NCBI GenBank assembly: GCA_032719365.1
Contig: CM064864.1
Span: forward strand, 1,044,317-1,108,316
Source: Prinsepia uniflora
Taxonomy: Eukaryota; Streptophyta; Magnoliopsida; Rosales; Rosaceae
Length of the DNA: 64,000 nt
Direction of reading: 5' to 3'
In this document: positions 25,939 through 37,300 of the stretch, one piece after another
How the letters are laid out: every line of letters begins with the position of its first letter
Numbering within the stretch: the first letter of the stretch is position 1
Notes under the pieces: generated by a model
The model's input: the letters and a program-made list of their open reading frames with translations, nothing else
Told to the model about the DNA's origin: nothing
Databases searched by the model: none
Made by a program: the position numbers and the translations under genes

Positions 25939-28934
25939 TCTCATGTTCCTTTGATTTAGCTTCCTTAACATATTCCTCATCTCACCCTCCTCCATCACCC
26001 TTCTCAATCCTTCCTCAAGGTCTCTCTCTCCAAACCCAATTAACTTCACCCCAATCCTCCATACTTTGACAATGTAATTGCAATTTACAAATTGGTCCCC
26101 AGCCACTGGATAGCACAAGAGGGGCTTTTGGCATTGAATGGCCTCCATTGTTGAATTCCACCCACAATGTGTGAGATAACACCCCACAGCTTTGTGTTGT
26201 AACACCTCCACTTGTGGAGCCCATGACACAACTTTCCCTTGCTTATTTGATGACATCTTTAGTCTTTCCAAGAACCCATTTGGTAACCCTCCAAGCCATG
26301 AAGACCCAAGCACCCAAATAAAAGGCTTCCCCAAGGCTTCAAGGGACAATGCCAAGCTTCTCACCTTAGCCTCTCCAATTGGACTCACCCAACTTCCAAA
26401 AGAGATGTAAACAACTGAGTTAGGGTTTTGCTTGTCAAGCCAGCTTAGGCAGCTTGTGTCTTCCTCCCAAAAGCTAGGGTTCTTGGTTGTTGTGTGCTTG
26501 CTCAAAGGACCAATTGGGAAAATAAGTGGCTGTGATTGGTCTTGATTGTGATCTAGTTGTTGTTGTTGATGTTCTTCATTGATGCAATATTCATTTGGAA
26601 AAGAATTTACAAGGAGCCATTGAAGGGTTTTTGATCTATCTAGGGTTCTAGTCCAAAATTTAAACCTTGCTTTTCTTGCAGATGGAGTGCCAATCAACCA
26701 TGGCAGCTCTTCACTTGATAGCACTGGTTGATCAGGTAGGCATATACCACCTAGTTGCTTTGGAAAGCCTGCCAATTTAGTAATGTCACATGAGTTGGCA
26801 ATCAAATCTATAAACTATTCATGTTATAATCTATAAACACAATCAATCCAAAAGGTATTGGATACGAAAATAAAAGAAAAATAAAAATGCTACTAACTAA
26901 TTAGCAATATATTATATCAATGTCAAAGTACAATAATGTCATATTCAACTAATTAATACACATTTTATTCTAAACGAAGTTCATAATGACTCTTGATCCT
27001 GATCAGAAGTTATATTCAAATCCCATCTCATGTGAATGAATTCATATTTTTGGTGCTATGTGTACTAGTGGATATTTTGTTGGTAATAAAAAATACAATA
27101 TTCTAGTGGCAATTTTATAGTGAATTAATTAAATGTTGAGTCAGCCATATATATTTTATCAATAATTTACAGCTTCAATCACAACGTTTTGGGAAGGAAG
27201 ACTAGGAATCATGATGGATTGATCCTCCAAACCACAATAATTCTCAACATTACTTGTTCAAATTTGCTTACTAGCTTCAATATGTTTAAATATATGCAGC
27301 TATATACAGCTATATGTGTGTGTATAGCTGTATATAGCTGTATATAGCTGTATCAACAATATATCAACAATATATCGATATGTAGTTATATGCGGCAGTA
27401 AATTTATAAGGAACTCATTCTCGCACTCTAATTTTACTTAATGCGCTCCATTAATCTTCTTTTAAGAATATTAAAAAAAACTAAAAATATAATGCAGCAG
27501 GTGAAAATTGTAGTGTAAAAATTGTTGAGATGTGGGACAATATAAAAAAAAAAAGTAAAACTAAAAATATAATGCAGCAAGTGAAAAATATAGTGTAAAA
27601 ATTATTGAGAGGTGAAAAAAATGTCTCATATCGGAAAAACACAACTAAAATTTGTGTCTTATAAGATCTTGAGCTACTTCCCTTATTGCTAATTGGTTTT
27701 GGGGTGAGACCTCAACTTCCTACATGATATCAGGGCGGGATTATTCCACGTGATAGGTTGGAAAATCCGAGATCCGAGTCACACGTACCCATTCAAACTT
27801 ATTTAAATCGCTACGTGATAGGTTGGAAAATCTGACATACGTGAGGGGGCGTGTGACGACTTTTAAACTCAAACCAGCTAAACATATATGCTAGATTTAT
27901 TAATGAGATGGCTAGTTAATTTCCTTGAGGTCATGGTCTATTGTTCTCACACAACTCAATATTGAGATTAAACGGCAAAGGCAACAATTCTCTCAATCTC
28001 AGGCTCACAACCTAAGTCGATCTTAACCCCCCTCGCATTAATAATAAAAATAAAAATATAAAATCCGAAACCTCATTTTATATATTTTGGTCGGCTTATT
28101 ATTTTTATATATTTTAGCAATAAAATTATTTGTTCTAAACATGATCCACATAAAACCATCAATTCCAAATTACTAAAAAAATGTGGTAAACAATATGATC
28201 AATTAACTAAGCAACTGTGGCACAGATCGATAGTTAGCTATATAGACCGATGAAAGACACATGCACCAAAAGCGGCAAATGAAGACACTTAGTTATGATG
28301 CTGACAACATACATGATATATACACTAGGTAATTAAATATACATTAATTATTAATAAAATTTGAATTATTCGTTAAAATAATATCTAGTATATATATGTA
28401 TCACAGAATTTTCAGACGAACGACGAACTGACCTGTATCAGAAATGAGACCTGTCGTGAGCATGTCTGGTATGGCAGTGATCAAGCGATATGTAGCAAGC
28501 ATGGCGGGCCAAAACCCAGCAGAGGGGATCCCACATCGATTGGCAACATCTAAAGCCCACGACGCCAACAAGTCAGCAACTATGCACACAACTTCATCAT
28601 CGTCCTCATTGAGTTGATGAACAAGGCTCTCTAGATGGCTTGGCATGTTGTCTTCCATGGCCTTTTCAATGGAAAAGAAGTCCCTTGGGGTGTCCTTGTC
28701 CAGTCCATCTGGGATTGGCATGCACAAAACTTGCCTGCTCAATCCATTACTATGGACTAATTCATCAACTTTTGGGACAATCTGGTTGTGAATGTAGTCT
28801 GGGGTTACTAGCACTGGCTTGAAGCCTCGGCTGAGGAAAGCTGACGCTAGTTTCATCATGGGAGTCACATGTCCTTGAGCTGGATATGGAACCAAAATTA
28901 TGATGGAGTTGGTCCTCATCTTTTTGCACTTCAT
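25816..28934 (-). CDS. UDP-glycosyltransferase, UGT82A1-like
   Basis: Family 1 glycosyltransferase moving a sugar from a UDP-sugar to a small acceptor in the cytosol. Two exons, 28433-28934 and 25816-26768, join within a Gly codon and give 484 residues. PYPAQGH carries the catalytic His (H22). The C-terminal PSPG box spans residues 350-393 (WAPQVEVL...HCGWNS...GDQ); the final Gln is typical of UDP-glucose users. Motifs DFFSIE, DLLASWA, GFWPAM, ELPWLIGTP and FWEED..CL.WL match my memory of Arabidopsis UGT82A1, a single-gene family of unknown acceptor. Residues 445-456 are twelve consecutive Asp from a GAT/ATC microsatellite, which the Arabidopsis protein lacks. The intron is 1.66 kb and full of repeats. 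The start chosen is the Met before KCKKMRTNS; an in-frame ATG at 29045 would add a 37-residue N-terminus including an (Arg-Glu)n run. Confidence 0.9.
25899..25940. repeat. (ATC)n microsatellite coding for poly-Asp
   Basis: About twelve ATC triplets on the plus strand read as GAT (Asp) on the coding strand of the UGT gene. The tract is likely to vary in length among individuals. Confidence 0.9.
27290..27375. repeat. TATAGC/GCTATA short repeats in UGT intron
   Basis: TGCAGCTATATACAGCTATATG is followed by three TATAGCTGTA units and two ATCAACAATAT units. Both orientations of AGCTATA are present, so a hairpin can form. Non-coding. Confidence 0.7.
27470..27736. mobile_element. LTR or TRIM remnant in UGT intron
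   Basis: Two diverged copies of a block (CTAAAAATATAATGCAGCA(G/A)GTGAAAA...) run from about 27480 and 27560. Then come GTCTCATATCGGAAAAAC and TTATAAGATCTTGAGCTACTTCCC, ending ..ACTTCCTACA followed by TGATATCAGGGC (27725-27736). That is two mismatches from the TGGTATCAGAGC primer-binding site complementary to initiator tRNA-Met. It reads as the 3' end of an old LTR plus primer-binding site; no internal coding region is left. Confidence 0.5.

Positions 28935-28935
<1 letters not shown>

Positions 28936-28992
<57 letters not shown>
28936..28992. repeat. (CT)28 microsatellite in the UGT leader
   Basis: An almost perfect CT run of about 56 bp sits 2-3 bp upstream of the chosen UGT start codon, as (GA)n on the coding strand. 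GA tracts in plant leaders bind GAGA-type BBR/BPC factors. If the upstream ATG were used it would be translated as (RE)n. Confidence 0.95.
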
Positions 28993-28995
<3 letters not shown>

Positions 28996-29124
28996 GTTTT
29001 GGTGTATAATTCATGTGATCTATGGAGTATGAACAAAGCATACATTTATAAGGAGCAGGGAGGGGTGAGTCAACTATGCATGTGCATCATGATGGGTACA
29101 TGTTGCAATTTATAAGAGCTTACT

Positions 29125-29325
29125 CATTTTTGCCATACACATGCAGTATCTCAAAATTGACAATTAATGACTAATTTACACCGGAAGCCGGAAAGACTCA
29201 CACACGTGTTACAGCGCACCCCTAACCACAATTGAGATATAATCCAGAAGGAATCGAACCTAGGACTAGCCGGGAGCATACCAGACATGGGAACACCCTA
29301 ACCACTAGGTCAACATATAACAATT
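29125..29325 (-). mobile_element. tRNA-derived SINE, copy 1
   Basis: Read on the minus strand it begins GTTGACCTAGTGGTT (pol III A-box, about 29300-29314). GGTTCGATTC (B-box, 29251-29260) follows about 40 bp later, then a non-tRNA body ending GATACTGCATG and A-rich sequence. The same body and boxes occur at 38590-38842. Spacing and both box sequences fit a tRNA-derived SINE. Confidence 0.75.
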
Positions 29326-29871
29326 AAGTTCGAAAACAAATTACAATTAACATCACAATACTTGCATCCAATATGGAAGGACCATGAATATCGTTCTAAT
29401 GTTAATTAATTCGTATTTATCAATATATCTTTATATATATATATATATGTTATGAGTGGATAAAGTTTTTAACTCTTAAATTATCATTCAAACATTATCG
29501 AAACCGTTTATTTGAATTGAAACATGTGAATGAAAATATAACTTTCCATTCTTATTGATTTTTTTGGTGAAGTTGTGATTTTGAAATGATGATTGAGAAT
29601 TTGAATATAGTTCCCACAACCTGCATCAGTATAGTTCTCAACTAAATATATATCTAGCTATTTTTTTCTTTTGTAAACAATTGAAAGTGATTTTTCAGAG
29701 TTAAACAAAAAGCAAACCAAGTTGTAAATTTTCCACGTTTTCTTCCTTCCTCTTTTATGTCGGGGATGATTAGGAAAGTCACTAGTCATTCGATGTGGGA
29801 CAAGTCCAATGGAAATTATGGAACTGGAGTTAGGCTGGGAGGCACCGGGCCACCCAGGTAGCTAGAAGTGA

Positions 29872-29896
29872 CCATATATATATATATATATATATA
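29872..29896. repeat. (TA)n microsatellite
   Basis: About 12 TA units, followed by TAATTATAATATAATATATATG. Confidence 0.9.
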
Positions 29897-30769
29897 ATTA
29901 TAATATAATATATATGTAGTGAGGCATGGCCACGATTTTGTACACGTGGTGAATTTGTATGGACATATTCATCCTTTATTCACAACTTAATCGACTGCGT
30001 TAAACCCAAGTAGTACACAGCATAGAGCATTTTAAACTGCAAGTAGTACGACTAGCTCCCATGCTTAAGTCGTTGAAAGATACATGTGAAAATGAAGGAT
30101 CATTTCAATCATGGAAGAGCGAGATCGTTTAGTAATAGTTTCCTTTAAGGGAGAAAGTGACCCTCCATTTTTAATGGAGTGATGGAAGCTATTGAAGCAT
30201 TTTTATGTGTGCACATTTATCGCATAGTAATAAGCTGATGCATATTCAAGCGAAATTAATCCGAATATGATCACCGGAGTGTCGCGATTAGGTTTAACTT
30301 TAGACATATGTTCAACTATAGAAAAAATCCCCGAGCGGTTTGTACTCAAAAATCCTCGAGCGATTCATATTTTTATTTGTTATTTTAAAATAATAAAATC
30401 ATTAAGATATTACTTAGATAATTTGCGACGTCTAAGTACCCGATTGATTCTCAAGATTTACTATCTCCTAATTTCCTCATTTTATTGTAATAAACGAATT
30501 GTAGCCTATCCTAAAGATGATCTTGCGGTAAAACGAAGTTTGATCTTGCAGTAAAACGAAGTTTTATCAACTTGATTTATTCAGTGGTGGATAATGAAGT
30601 GTAAGTGCTTGCCTATCTATATGCATGAAAGAAACTTCGGCTAGCATGCAAAAAGCCAATCTTTTTAGATGCGCGTGCCAAAAAAAACAAATTAGTTAAT
30701 TTCATCCATGGATTCCTCTATGGATATGTATCTGCTCCATATATTTTAAGGCAGAGAAGGGAAAAAGAT

Positions 30770-30875
30770 CCTCGGGTATTATATATCCATCTGTAAAATA
30801 TGACATAAAAATTGAAAAATTAGTAAGATTTCCATATGTAAAATACGACATAAATATTGAAAAATTAGTTAGAAG
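30770..30875. repeat. Short tandem duplication
   Basis: (T)GTAAAATA(T/C)GACATAAA(A/T)ATTGAAAAATTAGT occurs at about 30792 and 30838, a period of about 46 bp. AT-rich and non-coding. Confidence 0.7.
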
Positions 30876-32669
30876 AATTGTCAATCGGAAAATAATAAGA
30901 ATTTATGTGATATATAATATATATATATATATATGAATTTACGAGCGATAATTATACGCAGGCACAAGAATAGGGCACATGCTTGGACTGGGAGGATTGT
31001 AACCCTCCCCACCCAATTTGATCTCTATAGGAATTATTATTTAGCCAATCCTATTTTTGGCTACTATTAGTACGTACGTAATGAAGAAATAATGGAGAAT
31101 TCAGATGTTGTTAAGACTCGAATGTCACAATTAAAAATAAGAAGCGACAATTTGTATTTGCATTGTCTGTTAATTATGATTTTTTTTTTTGTTTGTAAAT
31201 TCGTTTCTTTCTGTCAAACTTTTATTACTATATAGATGTATTTAAGAAGTATGTCTCACCAGTTTATGAATGAAATTCATTTATACTATCAAATTTCTTC
31301 TATATTTAGCATGTCATACGTGTAATCCATCTAAATTAGAATTCAAATACCGTATTTTATCATGGTAGATAAATAGACATTCTATAAATTTTATATATAT
31401 CCACATGCTAGAAGCCTAATGCTAAAGAAAAAAGTAAGCAAATGGGAAACAAAGAAGCCGAAATGTTGATATGAGTTGGGGTTGGGAAGGGATAGAGACA
31501 TAAAGTGGAAAGCAATGAAATAAAATTATGATATTGAACACATTAAACTTAGGGCAAAATGGCGATTACCACTTGCATTCGACTTGTCTTATTTTTCTCT
31601 CTCTACCATGAAAAAAACAAGAAAAATACACGTGTCCTTTTCTTCATCTCTTGCATATATTATTGTAACTTGGCACAAAATTTGCAGCTGCCTTTGTAGT
31701 TTGTATGGGACCTCAAACACTAACCCACCGACATTTAAATTGCATAAAAGTCTAATGGACTAATTGGATGACTTGAAAAGCTCAATTGTGGAGAAGTGGA
31801 GGAGGGATTCAAAGTTAGAACCTTTTCCAATAATATTGAGAAAGAAAAAAAATTATATTATTAAATATGTATTGTTTAGTGCCGGTGTAGGAAATAACGA
31901 ATTTATGATGATTTTCGTTGTCTCGTCACATTGCATGATCACTTGTTTTTTCCGTAAAAATGAACATGCAATTAGAGAACAGCGAATGAGCAATATTGAT
32001 GCGGTGGACTAACAATCTCCGTTGGTTAAGTCAGGGAATGATGTTTTACCGGCGTAAAAATAACCAAGTCAATATATCTTTTGAAGAGTGAAATCTCAAA
32101 TACCTATAATGAGAGAGAAGATGTATCTTTATCTCTTCAATGTAAGATAACGCCGTGTATTGTAGACGTGGCATGCGTTCATAACGGGCTAAGAAGCTAC
32201 ATTGATAGTCAATTTTTTAAGAAGAATAATATTATTTAGACATACTAAATTAACCATATTTATATTATATTATATTCTTTAAATATTTATTTTATTTATC
32301 ACGTCGATAATTGCTAATTGTTCCAATGAAGTACGAATGCTGTTTATTTTACCGGGCCACAAAACGTACTTGCATAGCATCGACTGATAAAAATCTCTCA
32401 TGAACATGAAGAGTAATACTGGGCCATGAGAGCTTTGATAGGGTTATATGGGCCTGCGGCAATGAAGAAGCCCAGTTATTATCATATTTTCATGAATCCC
32501 CTAATATCCCAGAGTCCAAAACGAGTTGTCGTTTGAGGTTAGGTGACACTGACATAGTATCGGATTAGAATAAGACCAACCGACAATCAAAACACGGCAA
32601 ATCAACTACCTCCCCATCATCAATCAACAACCCTTGCCTCCTAAAGGTTTTTTTTTTTTTAATTTTTTT

Positions 32670-32875
32670 TTTTATAAAGAGATATTTTATCCTTACCATT
32701 AATGAGTAGTTATGGATAGATATTGGATTCATACAAAATACAATCTTGACTATAAGAATCGGGCTAATTAATTTTTTTAGAGATATTTATTCATACTATT
32801 AATATGTAATTATGGATAGATATTGAATTCATAAAAAATACAATCTTGATTATAATAATTTATCTAATTAGGTTT
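32670..32875. repeat. Tandem duplication of about 105 bp
   Basis: AGAGATATTTTATCCTTACC..TATGGATAGATATTGGATTC..ACAATCTTGA recurs as AGAGATATTTATTCATAC..TATGGATAGATATTGAATTC..ACAATCTTGA. Non-coding. Confidence 0.75.
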
Positions 32876-33366
32876 AGGAAAAACTAAAAGAAAAGTAAAA
32901 AATAAAAAAAACAATTACATCCGTATTATAATGTAACTTCAAAACAAAAACATCAACATAGAGTTCAATAGCAAGACGGAACTTACGAAATATGGATAAT
33001 GCTGCATTATTAAAAAAAATTCAAAAAAAAAAAACGAATACAAAAAAACAAAGGCAAAAGAAAAAAAAAAAGTGTGACTAATAAGAGGTTGAACATCCTC
33101 AAAGAGAGACCCGGAAAATTGATAGGATTCTTCCCAAATTTTCTTCAAATTTCATGAATAGTGATGCTTCTATTTGAAATATTGATAAGACTCTTACTAT
33201 ACCTTTAAGCCTTTAAATAGGTTAGGACAAATCTGTCAAACATCTTATAGACATTCCAATAAAATGCTTAAATTTTCCTCGCATATGTTAGACAATAAAT
33301 AATACCAATTATAATTCGTTAATCTGAGTCACAATCCGTACCAATCCACTAACCATTATCACAAAG

Positions 33367-34440
33367 TGTAACGACCCTACCCGTAATCACGGGATTACAT
33401 GGAGATTATCAAGACTAATCGGGATTAGATAAGGTGAAATGACGATTTTGCCCATACAAAGATAAAATGTTGACTTTTAACTCGAGATGATAGTTGCACG
33501 TTGACCGAGGTCTGTTACGTATGTCGAGGGATTACGATAACGTAGATAGGCGATACGTCGAATTTGGACGTCGAACAATGATTTTACGAGTCACGGAAGG
33601 TTTTGGGCGATGATGATTCAACAATGGACATCGAGGTTGATTTGATATGTTGGTGCGTGCAGTGTGACTAATATGACTACTTGTTGGTATGTTACACTAT
33701 GTGGGTCTATGACATGAGTTTTAAATGGACATGCTTTTAATAACTTTAAATATTTTGAAGTTCCTAGTTTTCTAGTTTCTGCATGTATTTTGAGATTAAT
33801 GTTTTATTCATAAATTCGATGCATGCATAGTTTTATTAAACATGTGGTTTAATGAGTGATTTCTGGAAAAAGTTTTTCCAAACCTTTGTCTTTATCCACT
33901 CCCACTTTTTATTGGTTTTAACACCCTATAGGTTGATCGCGAACCCAAGTTGTGTAAAAACTGAGGCATCACGTAAATTTGCGTACTCTATATATCACAT
34001 CCCTTGTCTGATACGTGGTAAGTGTACATATGTAAATATCGAGGGTATTTTGGTGATTTTTGCATTATGTGTCAGACGGAAGTAAGTTATCCCACGCTAA
34101 TCGAGGGGGATTACGGGAAGGGTCCTGTCATAAAGTATATCCTTGTTTGATAACTTTGACCTTATTCATTAACCATGAGATCAATGTAACGCCCCGAAAA
34201 TTCGAAAAACGAAAAATTGGAAAATTTTAAGAAAAATGACGATTTTGCCCATAGAATTGGGCGAACGGTTGACTTTTTATTCGAGCAGTCAAACGGATTT
34301 TGACCGATGACCGATGACCGTGACATAGTTCGGGACGTCACGAGTTCATAGACAGGTGGCACGCCCGATTCCGACATTCGAGGAAAAAGTTATGACGTGC
34401 GAAAGTTTGAGGGTAATTTGGTAAATTGGTCAAAAGGGGC
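33367..34440. mobile_element. Two related LTR-like starts
   Basis: TGTAACGACCCTACCCG at 33367 and TGTAACGCCCCGAAAATTCG at 34185 both open with the TGTAAC(G/A)CCC start common in plant LTR retrotransposons. In each, a matching ATGACGATTTTGCCCATA and a GTTGACTTTT(A/T) follow at similar distances. They lie 818 bp apart with no gag or pol between, so they look like decayed or nested solo LTRs. Right ends were not resolved. Confidence 0.5.
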
Positions 34441-35428
34441 CATTTGTTGACTTTTTGATCGGGACATTGTTTGGACTTTAAATGAACTGGATTTACACAA
34501 ATTGAGCTTTAAATGAACCCTACTGGCCTCAAAGCTCCCATAAACAAATCCAAAATGTGCCAAAAACCCTAGATATGCGTAGTCGTGCACCAAAAAATGG
34601 TCTCATGAGCCGCTACACGCTGAAAGGAGACCGACAACGACCCCAAGCCAACTACACACCGCCACGAACTTCATTCGCGTCTTCACTAATACAGCAGAAT
34701 ATTTTATCATTCTGATGGAATATTTTGTCCAGACATACAAATAAGAGGAATTTATAAAGGTTGAAAATTAACATCGTAAGTTAAAATTCGTATAACAACA
34801 AAAAAAAAAAGGGTAAGAATTTTATCAATATTTCAATTTAATTTATTCCATTATGGTATCAATATTTCAATTCAAGTGGTTCCTTCATGGCATTGATTTC
34901 TTGAATCCATTGCGTATTCAATTCCCTAATTCTTAACGTTGAAAACACTAGAAGGTCGACTCAATTCCCTAATTCCTTGCCTACGTGTAACGAATTGTTT
35001 ATTTTTTTTAAGGAATTTTCGTCTGAAATCTTTTCTTCCTTGTTACGCTAACATAAACACTGAACAGCCATAACAACTCCATAAATCGAATTAAAATAAA
35101 TAAACCGAATGAAAATAAATAATAAATAAACCTTTTCCAATGAGTCACAAGGTTGAAAAATTGGAACCAAAATTATCAATAAAACAATTACCACGTGTCA
35201 AAACACAAGAGGTAGCAGATGAACACCGCCTCCACAACAATTGACTAGAAAAGGACACGCGCCAAAATGTAAATGGCAGATTAAACATCGGCCTGCCAGG
35301 CTGCCTTGTGCAAAACGGCTCGAAATTATTCCCCCACGCGTTAAAGCCACCCGCGTAAACTCACCGCCCTTCTTCTCAGAAACAGCCACTTCATTCATAA
35401 ACCCTCCCGACTGCTTATTTTTTCTTTC

Positions 35429-35586
35429 CCTATATATACACAAACATCTTCCTCTCAATATCCAAATCAATCACCGGAAAAAAGTCTCTTCTAAAATTTT
35501 TCTCCTCATTTGCATAATCATCTGAAATCAATCTCTTTCTGGTCAAATTTTCGTCGATCGTCGTCACTTAATCCACAGATTCAAAG
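35429..35586 (+). promoter_or_regulatory. TATA box and leader of the CYSTM gene
   Basis: CCCTATATATACAC at about 35429-35442 is a clear TATA box; the leader of roughly 120 bp is pyrimidine- and A-rich. Upstream, CCACGTGTC at about 35191 contains a G-box core, often found in stress-responsive promoters. Confidence 0.55.
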
Positions 35587-35954
35587 ATGAGTTCTACTAA
35601 TTCAGCAGGTACTATAAAATAGGTTCTTCGCTTTATGTTAGCGTCAGCTTCGTATACAAATTTCATAAATTCTTGTCTTAATCGATTATTTTTTTCGAGT
35701 AATTTACGTAGATTTGATTGTTAATTGGAGTGCTGTTGATTGATTATATATCTGCAGCCTACACCGCACCAACTGGACAAGGACCATACCAACACCCTGT
35801 GCAGGCTCCGCCACCAGCCGGGTACCCGACAAGAGATGACGACCAAACCCGAAACCCCTCAGTTCCCGTCGAAACCAAGTCGAAGGGAGATGGCTTCTGG
35901 AAGGGCTGCTGTGCTGCCCTCTGCTGCTGCTGTATGTTGGATGCATGTTTTTGA
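35587..35954 (+). CDS. CYSTM (cysteine-rich transmembrane module) small protein
   Basis: Two exons, 35587-35608 and 35758-35954, join inside an Ala codon and give 72 residues. The N-terminal half is Pro/Gln/Tyr-rich (GQGPYQHPVQ, PPPAGYPT). The C-terminal module is GFWKGCCAALCCCC followed by MLDACF, the defining CYSTM motif: a short Cys-packed membrane segment at the very C-terminus. Members across eukaryotes are tail-anchored plasma-membrane proteins tied to stress tolerance, metal and redox responses; the molecular activity is not established. A diverged, interrupted second copy lies 1.4 kb downstream. Confidence 0.9.
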
Positions 35955-37300
35955 TCAACATAATATCAAAATCCAACATTATTTTTACATAAACAATATT
36001 GGATGATCATTTGTGTTAGTTTTATGTTTTAAATTTATTATTACAACATTTTTATATATAGTTTATAATTTTTTTTTAAATTTTGAGTGTGGATATTGTT
36101 CAGCATAGCGTTGATTAATTGGGTTTCGTCCAATTTTCATCATCATCCTCTGTATAATAAAAAATTCTTATTCATTTTATTATATGTTTTTATTTCTTTT
36201 CAATATTGTGGAAATAATGCTTGGGTATGCTTTGGATACCTCCAAAAAATATTTAATTATATTGTCCGAGTCATAGGATGGGATCAAAAATTCAATATTG
36301 ATTTAAAAGAGGAAACTTTACGATACCAAAGTAAGAAGGAAATCAAAGGTCATCCAAAGGAATCGAAGGATTGAAAGATAAAGGATAAAGAGAAAAAGAG
36401 CAGGCAAGGTTCTTGAGGGTAAACACCAGAAGATGAAAATATGTTAAACTCCCGCCTCAAATTTAGGGCCGACTGGTGTTTTAGAGAGAGGTGATCAAGC
36501 GAAATCAATTTTAGAGAGAAAACTCTTTTCCTAAAATAAGTTCTACACTTCACCCTAGCGTCAGTTCGTCGCTACGTATTCGGAGTAATGAATTCTGATT
36601 TCTTGAAATCCATCTTAGTTTGAAAGATAAATGATCCAATATTAATCCTTAACAGAGTTTTATTATATCTAAAAACTTATATGAATGTCTTAAACAATAT
36701 AAGGACATATATTATGTTTGTTTTACTGAGAAGTCCCTGCAGTCCTATCACTTTGTTTGCTCTCCCAATTGCCACTCTGCCCCTGTAAGAATTAGCAAGA
36801 CCATGCTATTTATATGTATATATGCAGCAAGAACATGCTATTTATATGTATATATGCAGCAAGAACATGCTATTTATATGTATATATGTATTGTTTGATA
36901 TATAACGGTAGGGTATAAAAAGTTTTAAGGAGGGGGTGAAGGGTGTTTAGGCAGGGGTGGTGGTGGAAAAACTTATAACGTACTTAAGGTTTAGAGTTTA
37001 ATCTTTAGATGGGCAAAAAATCTAGAACTAAACTCTAAACCATAAACGATTAACAATTAATAAAATAAAGATTTTTCAAATTTGAAGTTTAAAAGTATTT
37101 TTGAAGAATTAAAACGTCAACTTCATTGTTTAAATAATTATTATGGTAGTTAGAGATTATAAAGTTTAAAAAATATGATTAGCGAGTTTTGAATAAACAT
37201 GAACGTTGTCAAAAACTAATCAATAGATACCCTGAGTTTAAGCACGATTAATTTCATACATTTTTGTCTTTAGTTAATTCTTGTCGATGAGTGCAAGCTC
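35955..37300. other. CYSTM 3' region and spacer before the duplicate
   Basis: The part at 35955-36265 is the 3' UTR and downstream sequence shared with the duplicate (38000-38255). The remainder has no coding signal but includes the 32-bp triplicate at 36795-36890. Confidence 0.55.
36795..36890. repeat. 32-bp unit, three perfect or near-perfect tandem copies
   Basis: The unit starts GCAAGA(A/C)CATGCTATTTA and ends TGTATATATG(C/T)A. Copies differ at one or two positions, so the expansion is recent and likely polymorphic. Confidence 0.9.

Larger units (their letters stand above)
29046..35428. other. Gene-poor, repeat-rich region
   Basis: More than 6 kb without a recognisable gene. It contains a SINE, TA microsatellites (29874-29896; 30919-30933), short tandem duplications, and two LTR-like starts, listed separately. 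The ORFs within it (such as 30267-30554, 31764-32012 and 33852-34085) have biased, low-complexity composition and no family signature. Confidence 0.6.

Noticed and set aside
29251..29312. Possible tRNA gene (A- and B-box words)
   Set aside because: No acceptor stem or anticodon arm can be formed and a second copy shares the non-tRNA body; better explained as a SINE.
36795..36890. CRISPR-like regular repeat
   Set aside because: Three copies of 32 bp are contiguous with no spacers; a simple tandem expansion in plant DNA.
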